Source: Pseudomonadota bacterium (GTDB taxonomy: Bacteria > Pseudomonadota > Alphaproteobacteria > Rhodobacterales > Rhodobacteraceae). Taken from it: a stretch of DNA of 64,000 nt. The position numbers were made by a program, and so were the translations under genes. The stretch is from assembly GCA_038533575.1 (NCBI GenBank), contig JBCAYL010000002.1, forward strand, positions 124,001-188,000, written 5' to 3'. Shown piece by piece: positions 54,061-62,200 of this stretch. The notes under the pieces were generated by a model. It saw only the letters and a program-made list of their open reading frames with translations. It was not told the DNA's origin and searched no databases. The first letter of the stretch is position 1. Each line of letters starts with the position of its first letter.

Positions 54061-54183
54061 AGCCCTGGTTTGAGACGCTTGAAACTGGTCCCCCGGCCAA
54101 GGAAAGAACTTGGGCCAGGGCGCCGTTCAAAGTTTGGAAAAGAGTATCGGTTTTATTTCTAGTGTGTCCGGGGGGACGCGAGA

Positions 54184-55941
54184 ATGAAAAGTAAAAGAGT
54201 TTTTGATGGGCAGCGCGGCCTGATTACATCGGTCTTCGTTGCGAGCCTCTTCATAAACATTCTGGTCCTGACGGCGCCACTGTACATGTTGCAATTGTTT
54301 TCCCGGGTCATGTCCTCGGGAAGCATGTCCACCCTGATCGCTCTCACCGTCGGTGCGGCGATCGCTTTGGTTTTCTTCTTCTTTTTCGATGTGCTGCGGC
54401 AGCGGCTCGTGGCCCGGCTGGGCACACGGCTCGAAGCCAGCCTTGGTCCGACGATCATGGCCGGCATCATGTCAAACGAGATGCCGCCCGAAGTTCACGG
54501 CGTTCAGCCGCTCCGCGACATCCAGGGGCTTCGGAACTTCGTCACCAGCCCCTTCCTTATCGCTCTCTTGGACGCCCCTTGGTCGGTGGCGTTCGTAGGT
54601 CTGATTTTCCTCTTCCACCCAATGCTCGGCACCGTTGCGCTCGTGGGCATCATCGCGCTCTTCATCATCGGCGTGGTTAACGAGTTCGTCGGGCGCAAGC
54701 CGGACCAAGCTTCGACCGAGGCATCGGCGGAGGCGACGATCGCAGCCGACGAGATGCTCACCAATGCCGAGATCGTGCATTCCATGGGCGCGACCCGGAC
54801 GCAGATCGAGCGTTGGACGATGAAGTCCTTCTCCGCGATGATGTTCGGCACGGTGGCCACCGATCGCATGGCGACGCTGAGCTCCTTGGCCAAGCTGGTG
54901 CGGATGGCCATGCAGATCGCCATCATGGGCGTTGGCGTGATCCTTGTGGTCCGCGGTCAGCTCTCTCCCGGCTTGATGATCGCAGCGTCTATCCTGATGG
55001 GCCGCGCGGCTGCCCCGGTGGAGCAATCCGTCGCTGGCTGGCGCGGTCTTCTTCAGGTGCGCAACAATATCCGCCGCCTCAATCTCGTGCTGAGCCTCGT
55101 GCCGGACACCGACAGCCGCCTGGAGCTCCCCGAGCCCGAGGGGCGCCTTGCCGTGCAGGGGGCGAGCGTGATCGCCGATGGCGTGCAGGACCCGCTGCTC
55201 CTCGATGTGAATTTCACACTTGAGCCTGGGCAGGTCCTCGGTTTGATCGGCCCCTCCGGCGCGGGCAAGACGACGCTGGCGCGCGCCCTCGTGGGTCTGC
55301 AGGGCCTCGCGCGCGGTCATGTCCGCATCGATGACGTGGCGCTCACGGACTGGCCCCGCGCTCAGATCGGCAGCTATATCGGCTTCCTTCCTCAGAGGGT
55401 GGAGCTCTTCGACGCGACCATTGCCGAGAACATTGCTCTGATGGATCCAGACGCACGCCCGTCCGACATCGTGGCCGCCGCGAAGCTCGCGCAGGTCCAT
55501 GACCTCATCGTCAAGCTGCCTGGTGGCTACAATGCCAAGGTCGGCGAGCGCGGCAACAACCTCTCCGCCGGTCAGCGCCAGCGGATTGGCCTGGCACGGG
55601 CGGTCTACGGCAACCGGAAGCTCATCGTGCTCGACGAGCCCAACGCCAATCTCGACCCGGAAGGCGAGGCCGCGCTGGCGCGTGCCATCAAGGCACTGTC
55701 CAACCGGGGCGCTATCGTCGTCGTGATCACGCACCGCATGAACCTCCTGCGCCAGGTGACCCATGCGGGCATGCTCGAGGGCGGGCGTCTGACCAAGTTC
55801 GGGGAGGCCAAAGCCGTGGTCGAAGACGCGGCCCGGTCGATCACGCAAGACGCGCAGGACGAGGCCAACGTGGCCATTTTTCGGCGTCGGAGCGGAGAAG
55901 ACGGCGCTGGGCCAGACGCCGCGGCTGGAGGAGATAAGTAA
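54184..55941 (+). CDS. Type I secretion system permease/ATPase
   Basis: A 585-residue ABC exporter of the PrtD class, without the N-terminal peptidase-like domain of HlyB. Membrane helices fill about residues 15-320. The ATPase has Walker A GPSGAGKT (356-363), signature LSAGQRQR, Walker B LIVLDEP and the switch His in ITHR, so it should be active. It would export the RTX protein upstream and perhaps the M10 protease and LEPR-XLL protein downstream. ATG has GGGGGACGCGAGA upstream. The adaptor gene overlaps its stop by one base. Confidence 0.94.
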   Translation: MKSKRVFDGQRGLITSVFVASLFINILVLTAPLYMLQLFSRVMSSGSMSTLIALTVGAAIALVFFFFFDVLRQRLVARLGTRLEASLGPTIMAGIMSNEMPPEVHGVQPLRDIQGLRNFVTSPFLIALLDAPWSVAFVGLIFLFHPMLGTVALVGIIALFIIGVVNEFVGRKPDQASTEASAEATIAADEMLTNAEIVHSMGATRTQIERWTMKSFSAMMFGTVATDRMATLSSLAKLVRMAMQIAIMGVGVILVVRGQLSPGLMIAASILMGRAAAPVEQSVAGWRGLLQVRNNIRRLNLVLSLVPDTDSRLELPEPEGRLAVQGASVIADGVQDPLLLDVNFTLEPGQVLGLIGPSGAGKTTLARALVGLQGLARGHVRIDDVALTDWPRAQIGSYIGFLPQRVELFDATIAENIALMDPDARPSDIVAAAKLAQVHDLIVKLPGGYNAKVGERGNNLSAGQRQRIGLARAVYGNRKLIVLDEPNANLDPEGEAALARAIKALSNRGAIVVVITHRMNLLRQVTHAGMLEGGRLTKFGEAKAVVEDAARSITQDAQDEANVAIFRRRSGEDGAGPDAAAGGDK

Positions 55942-57326
55942 TGAGCATTGTTGAAGCCAGTCCGCGCGAGATCGCTGAGAAATCCGGTTTTGCCGACCGC
56001 ATGCCGGATGTGAAGCTGCCCAAGGCACCGCCCATGCGCGTGCGCCAGCTCACCTTCATGCTGTTCTTCCTCGGCTTCGGGGTGTTCGGCGGATTGATGG
56101 CCTGGGCCAGCGTCTCCAACATCACGAGCGCCGTGGTCGCCAGCGGGGTCTTCCGCGTGGCCAACGAGCGGCTCGTGGTCCAGCATCTCGAGGGTGGTCT
56201 CGTCAACGAAATCCGCGTGGTCGAAGGCGAAGTCGTGGAAGAAGGCCAGATCCTCGCTGTCATCGACGGCACCCGGACGAAGTCGCAAAAGGGAATTCTG
56301 CGAAGCCAGCTTGTGAGCGCGCTGTCCCAGGAAGCGCGACTCACCGCCGAACTTGAAGGCGCGGAGAACCTCGCGCTCACGCCTCAGATCGCCAGCCTTA
56401 TCGCGGAGGATCCGCGGCTCGAGAAGATCTTCGTGGCGCAGCAGAGCATCCACCGCTCCAACCAAGAGATGGTGAACGGCCGGGTCGGCATCATTCGCGA
56501 TCGCAAGCTCCAGTTTCACGAACAGACCAACGGCTTCATGGCACGCCAGACCGCGTTCCAAGAGCAGCTCGACCTCCTCGAGGAGCAGATCGACAAGCTC
56601 GAAGTGCTCTACGAGAAGGGCCTCGTGACCGGCCCGCGCATGGCGTCTCTTCGGCAGAGTCAGGCGAGCATCCTCGGTAATATGGGCTCGCTCGACAGCA
56701 GTATCGCCAACGTCCAACAGCGCATGGCCGAGCTCGACGAGCAGGCTCTGCAGCTCCAGCGGGATCGCCTCAATGGTGTCACCGAGCAACTCCTGCGCGC
56801 GCAGGAAGCGGTCTTCGACATCGAAGAGCGGCTGAACACTGTAAACGACATGGAAGAGCGTCGCCTAATCCGCGCGCCGCAAGCGGGCAAGATCGTAGGC
56901 CTAACCGTCAACACGCCGGGCAGCGTGATCAGTGCCGGGCATACCTTGCTGGAAATCGTGCCGACCGATGCACCGCTAGTGGTCGAGGCGCAGGTCCGGC
57001 CGACGGATATCGACGAGGTTGTGCTCGGGGGGAGCGTGCAGGTGCGTTTGACCGCCTACAATGCCCGCAATACCGCCCCGGTGAACGGGACGGTGGTCCA
57101 TGTCTCGGCGGATAGCATGACCGATTCCGACACGGGCGCGGACTACTTCCGCGTGGACGTTGAGGTGCTGCCGGAAGAGATGGCGACCCTCGGCGAGAGC
57201 AAATTGCAGGCGCAGCCCGGCATGCCGGCGCAGGTGATGATCGAGACCGGTGAACTCACGGTCATGGATTACATCCTCGAGCCTGTGCTTCTGAACCTCG
57301 AGACGGCGCTCAAGGAAGGCTCCTGA
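55941..57326 (+). CDS. HlyD-family type I secretion periplasmic adaptor
   Basis: The 461-residue protein has one N-terminal membrane span (about 38-58), split lipoyl-like halves (LVVQHLEGGLVNEIRVVEGEVVEEGQ near 75 and IRAPQAGKIVGLTVNTPGSVISAGHTLLEI near 310), a long coiled-coil hairpin between them and a beta-barrel C-terminus. This is the PrtE/HlyD pattern. It bridges the ABC exporter to an outer-membrane TolC protein, which is not in the window. Start overlaps the ATPase stop (TAATG). Confidence 0.94.
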   Translation: MSIVEASPREIAEKSGFADRMPDVKLPKAPPMRVRQLTFMLFFLGFGVFGGLMAWASVSNITSAVVASGVFRVANERLVVQHLEGGLVNEIRVVEGEVVEEGQILAVIDGTRTKSQKGILRSQLVSALSQEARLTAELEGAENLALTPQIASLIAEDPRLEKIFVAQQSIHRSNQEMVNGRVGIIRDRKLQFHEQTNGFMARQTAFQEQLDLLEEQIDKLEVLYEKGLVTGPRMASLRQSQASILGNMGSLDSSIANVQQRMAELDEQALQLQRDRLNGVTEQLLRAQEAVFDIEERLNTVNDMEERRLIRAPQAGKIVGLTVNTPGSVISAGHTLLEIVPTDAPLVVEAQVRPTDIDEVVLGGSVQVRLTAYNARNTAPVNGTVVHVSADSMTDSDTGADYFRVDVEVLPEEMATLGESKLQAQPGMPAQVMIETGELTVMDYILEPVLLNLETALKEGS

Positions 57327-57375
57327 TCATGTGCCTTGGCGCTTAAGCTCGTTCCCTGGCTGACGCCGGGGGCGG

Positions 57376-58818
57376 CTAGACAAGCTCCAGGTCGTTCAAG
57401 AGCAGGTCGGCGTCAAAAATACCGAGGATGTCCAGAGCTGCCCAGGTCGGCACATCGAGCTGTGTGCCGCCAGCGATCGGCGTTGCGAAAGAGGAGATGA
57501 CGTCCTGCTTCGAGAGGCCGCCCCCCCAGATCGACGCGTCGAGCCAGATCGTGTCCACGTCGTCCTGAAAGTCGAGGATCACGTCCTTACCGTGACCGAA
57601 GATGAAGACATCGGCATCGTCGCCTCCGGTCAGCGTGTCGTTTCCGAGGCCGCCGTCGAGCGTGTCCTTGCCGTCGCCGCCTTCAAGCTTGTCCCGGTTG
57701 TCTCCGCCGTCGAGACGGTCGTTGCCGACCTCGCCCATCAGCACGTCCTTGCCCTCGCCGCCAGTGACGGTGTCGCCACCATTGCCACCCTGAAGGCGGT
57801 CGTTTCCATCTCCGCCGTCTAGGAGGTCGCGACCACTACGCCCGAATAGTCGGTCCTCTCCGTCTCCTCCACTCATGGTGTCTTCGCCACGTCCCCCACT
57901 GAGGCGATTGTCGGCGGCGTTCCCGATAATCTCGTCGTCGCCGTTACCGCCCCAGGCTTCCTCGATGACGGTGTCGCGCGCGATGATGAGATTGCCCTTG
58001 AGGCCTCCCACATCGGAGACTGCCTCGACATTCAGGTCGATCCTCTGGTCGGCGGTTTCGAATTTGAAATTGAGCCGGTCGATCCCGCCCGCGTCGTAAA
58101 TGGTAAAGGCGTTCACGGTGCCCGATGTACCCTCGTTGAAAGCATCATCGAAGATCTCTTGTAGCGCGCCGCCGACGTTTGAGTTCGCACCGTAGACGGT
58201 ATCGCCGATCTGGGCCTTGGACTTGCCGTAGAGATCCTGGACGGCGACGATATCGGCGAGCATCAGGGTTGCGGCGTAGGCTTTGTCGGCGTCGAGCCAC
58301 TGGTTCTCTTCCTGGTCGAAATACGACATCAGGCTCATCTGCCAGCTCTCGTTGATGAAGTGGTTGTCGGTCCCCCAACTGGCCTGACCGTTGTAGTCGC
58401 CCGGGTGTCCGAGCCCGAGGGCATGGCCGATCTCGTGCATGAAGGTCTGCATCGAGTAGCTGCCGTAGCTGTTGCCGTGCCAGGGGGTGAACCAGCCCGT
58501 CGAAATGCTGACGAAGGCGCTGAGGATTGTATTGCCGGAGTAGGAGTGGCCACCCACGGCGCCGCCCGAATTGTGGTCGAAGCGGATGTCGCCGCCGCTC
58601 GACACCTCTTGGAATTGGATGTCGATCACGTTTTCCCATGCCTCCAGCGCCGCACGCGCGAGGCTTAGTCCGGTGCTGTTGAGGGCCGTGAGGTTTACGG
58701 TGATCGTGTCTCCGGGATCCGTGTCGAAGGCCCGCCATTCCCTGCCCGAACGATCTTCCCAGTAGCCGTGGACGAGGTAGTCCGCGATCTGGTCGGGAGA
58801 GTAGATGGGCAGCGGCAT
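57376..58818 (-). CDS. Serralysin-type (M10) metalloprotease with RTX repeats
   Basis: From ATG 58818, with AAGG upstream, the product has 480 residues. The zinc site [11 protein letters not shown] is at 128-138 and the Met-turn SLMSYF at 162-167, so it should be active. RTX nonapeptides (about 295-420; [20 protein letters not shown]-type) precede a C-terminal region ending in hydrophobic residues, LLLNDLELV, like type I export signals. Probably secreted by the neighbouring exporter as a Ca2+-dependent extracellular protease. Convergent with the adaptor gene across 49 bases. A terminator-like hairpin lies in its leader. Confidence 0.92.
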   Translation of the reverse strand: MPLPIYSPDQIADYLVHGYWEDRSGREWRAFDTDPGDTITVNLTALNSTGLSLARAALEAWENVIDIQFQEVSSGGDIRFDHNSGGAVGGHSYSGNTILSAFVSISTGWFTPWHGNSYGSYSMQTFMHEIGHALGLGHPGDYNGQASWGTDNHFINESWQMSLMSYFDQEENQWLDADKAYAATLMLADIVAVQDLYGKSKAQIGDTVYGANSNVGGALQEIFDDAFNEGTSGTVNAFTIYDAGGIDRLNFKFETADQRIDLNVEAVSDVGGLKGNLIIARDTVIEEAWGGNGDDEIIGNAADNRLSGGRGEDTMSGGDGEDRLFGRSGRDLLDGGDGNDRLQGGNGGDTVTGGEGKDVLMGEVGNDRLDGGDNRDKLEGGDGKDTLDGGLGNDTLTGGDDADVFIFGHGKDVILDFQDDVDTIWLDASIWGGGLSKQDVISSFATPIAGGTQLDVPTWAALDILGIFDADLLLNDLELV

Positions 58819-58845
58819 GTCGATACACCTTCGGTATGTGGCCAA

Positions 58846-58872
58846 GAAAACCCGCGGGGTCGGTGCCCCGCG
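58846..58872 (-). terminator. Terminator-like hairpin in the 5' leader of the M10 protease gene
   Basis: On the minus strand CGCGGGG and CCCCGCG (58853-58872, 7-bp stem, 6-base loop) are followed by GGTTTTCTT. It ends about 30 bases before the protease ATG, so it is a candidate attenuator rather than an end-of-gene terminator. Confidence 0.5.
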
Positions 58873-59217
58873 CGGGCATGCGCACCGGCAATTATTCCGA
58901 GCGCTTCTTTCGGCCTTCTACGGTGGCGGTGCGAGGTGTCAGCCGTATGGCGAAAATGCGATGAGATTGGGCGATTACCCGCCAAATGGCGCGCGGCTCT
59001 CGCTGGATTCCGCCGAATCGCTGGCATCGAATCGTCGTCGGAGATCGGTGATTTTAGGCCCTGAAAAGAAGGCTCGACGCCCGTGATTCGCGCGCCGTGA
59101 AATGGCCGCGATACCCCGAAATGGGTACTGACCGTTTCACCGCCACGCAGTAGCTTTGTGTCATATCAGTGTCCGAAGGGGCGCGGTGCTGGCGATTTCC
59201 GCGCATCCTTTAAACAT

Positions 59218-59232
59218 TGAAAAGAATTTTCA
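59218..59232. promoter_or_regulatory. Palindrome upstream of the LEPR-XLL gene
   Basis: TGAAAA-GAA-TTTTCA, a perfect 6-bp inverted repeat about 50 bases before the start, suitable as an operator. The binding protein is unknown. Confidence 0.35.
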
Positions 59233-59283
59233 GCACGGACGAGGAGCCCTTGTTTTCTGGGCTTCGCATCCCCGGAGAATACA

Positions 59284-62200
59284 ATGTCTTTTCCATTCGG
59301 CGGCAAAAGCTCCTTCTTCAAATCTGGTCGTTTCTTCAGGGCGGAAACACAGTTTCTGAAAGGGAAACAAGGAGGTTCAGGATCGCCTCTCGTCAGCCGC
59401 CGCCGGAGCCGTCGTGGCTCCCTAGGTGGGTCCGGGTTCAAGATGGAGGCACTGGAGCCGCGCTACCTGCTTTCGGCAGACGCCATGCCGTTCCTCGTCG
59501 ACATGCAGGTCGACGGTGATGACCTCTCGCTGAAATACGATCGCCTGACCGAGACTGTGCAGCTCTATGACCGCACGAGCGGCACGCAGATCGGCCATCG
59601 CCTGGTCCAGGAGATGACCCTTGTGCGCGTCGCCGGCACGGCGGGCGATGACGTGCTCGAGCTCGATTTCAGCGACGGGTTTGTCTTCCCGGTCGAAGTG
59701 TCCTTCGAGGGGGGCAGCGGCTCAGATCAGCTGATCCTGACCGGCGGCACCATCGACGAAGTGCTCGTCGGCGCGGATGGAAGCGGCGCTGCCGACATCA
59801 CCTTGCAGGACGATGCAAGCCTCGTGTCCATCAGCGTCACGGGAACAGAGGCCATTGCGGATCGCACGGATTCCGATACGCGGGTGTTCTCGGATCGGAG
59901 CGGGCAGGCAAATACACTGCGCCTTTCCGATGTTGCCGCGGAGCCCACGGGGGCCGCGCGGATCACGACAGGGGGCGCGCTGCTCGATTACAGCTTCGAC
60001 GCGCCAAACGTCGAACTGAAGGTGAAGGCCGGCGCGGGCGACGATGTCATAGTCAACGAGGGCATCGACAGCCAGCTTGCCGGCAAGGTCGTGGTCATGG
60101 GCGGAGCGGGATCCGACACCCTAGCCGGGCCGCCGGATGACACGATCTGGAGTATCACCGGTGACAATGAAGGCGATGCCGCGGGCGTCGCCTTTGTCGC
60201 GGTTGAGAACCTCTTGGGCGCAGCCGACAATGAAGACATCTTCCGCGTCGCCGCTGAAGGCAGCGTCGACGGCGTCCTCGACGGCAACGACGGCGGCTAT
60301 GACACGATGGAATTCACCGGCGGCACGTTCGCCAACATCGAGTACATCGCCTTCAACTCCCACTCGGGCACCGTCAACCGCGATGGTGACGTGATCGAGT
60401 ATTCCGGCCTCGAGCCGATCTTCGACAATACGAACACCACGGACCGCGTCATCGACCTTTCGAACACCGAGTCCGACACCGCGACCCTCTCGCAGGATGC
60501 CGGAGGCACGCTCACCGTCGGCACCACGGCAGGGGCGCTGATGACGTTCGAGTCAGTGACGTTCAACAAGCCGTCGACCAGCCTTACGATCAACATGGGC
60601 GCCGACGAGGATGCTCCCTTCCTGTCGCGTGACGTGCTGACGGTGGACGGCACCGTGAACACGCTTGACCTCGCGGGCATCAATCTCATCGTCGACGGCC
60701 AGGACGGCGAGGACACCGTCGAATTCGTAGGGACCGTGATCACCGGCGACCTGACGGTGACCGCCGAGACGATCACCGTCGCGGGGACGCTCACTACCGA
60801 GGCGCTGACCTTTAATGCACTTGCAGAGGATGATGGAGAGGTCGTCCCCAACGGCGAGCTTGGCGGACTCTTTGACGGCCTTTTTGTGGCCGTACCCGAG
60901 GCCCTGATCGACCTCACCGGCGGCATGATCACCGCCGGGGCAGTGGACATGAACGCCACCGCGACCGCCACGATCAATGCGACGCCCTCCACGCTCGGCG
61001 GGACGGTCGACGCGACCGTGCTCACGCTCCTGCCCAAGGCCAACATCCTCTTCGACGGCACCACGCTCACGGCTGACTCCATTGCCGTGGATGCTACCGT
61101 CAACGTCACCGCGGCTTTCGAGGACGAGACCGACTCCGACGACGATCCCAACAATGGCGGCGACGCCACCTCCGACGCGGCCGTCTCGATCGTGGTCGTG
61201 GCCTCCAAGGCCGACGTCACCACGACCGGTGCCACTGTTATCAACTCCGACGGGGCCATCGGGCTCAACGCCACGACGAACCTGACGGTCAATTCCACCG
61301 CCGATGGCGGGGGTGATGGCAACGCCGTAGGCGCCACGGTCGCGGTGACCGAGATTTCGGCCGACACCAATGTCGAGGTGGGCGGCGCGACGGCCATCGG
61401 CGGCGGGGCCGACAGCATCGCCGTCGGGGCGGCGCTGACCTCTGACGTGACAACAACCGCCACCTCCACGGCCGGCGGCTCGCAGGAAGGCGATGGATCG
61501 AGCGAGAGCGAAGAGCGCCTCGAGGATCCCAACGACGACGGCGACGATAGCGACCAGGCACGGACCTCGGACGGGGCGGTGACTTTCGCCGGCGCGGTGG
61601 TGGTCTCCGATTATCGACCGGAGACGACTGCGATTATCAACACCAGCGGGCTGCTCGAGACCGACGGCACCCTCACCCTGAGCGCCATGTCGACCGACAG
61701 CGTGACCGCCGAGGCCAACGGCATGAACACCGGCGCGGGCTCGACCGGCGTGGGCGTGGCTGTCGTGGTGGGCGTGGTCGACACGGTCAACCGCGCTGTG
61801 ATCTTCGACCAGGGCAGCCTCAACGCAACGGGTGGCGTGATCGTGAGCGCAGTCATGGACGCTGACGAGACCTTCGCCGTGAAGGCCGTCTCGGGCGCGG
61901 GCGGGGACGCCACGCAGACCGCAATCGCAGGCTCGCTTGCCATCCACACCGTGCTGAACAGGGTGGAGGCGGGTATCGCCGACGGGCCGGGCACGGGCGT
62001 CGACCTCAATGGCGGGAACCTGACGGTGACCGCCACCGCCGATACCAGTGTCAAGACCGAGGCCATACCGGACGAGGACGGCGCCACGGGCGAAAGCCTC
62101 GGCATCGGCGCCTCGGTGGCGCTGACGATCCTCGATCAGGACACGACAGCCAACATCGCCAACGGCGCAGATGTGCTCAACGCCGACGCGATTACGCTCG

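Larger units (their letters stand above)
58819..59283. other. Divergent intergenic region between the M10 protease and LEPR-XLL genes
   Basis: 465 bases with no supported gene. It holds a GC-rich hairpin near the protease start (58853-58872), a TGAAAA-GAA-TTTTCA palindrome 50 bases before the LEPR-XLL start, and otherwise no clear promoter boxes. It must contain the promoters of both flanking genes. Confidence 0.6.
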
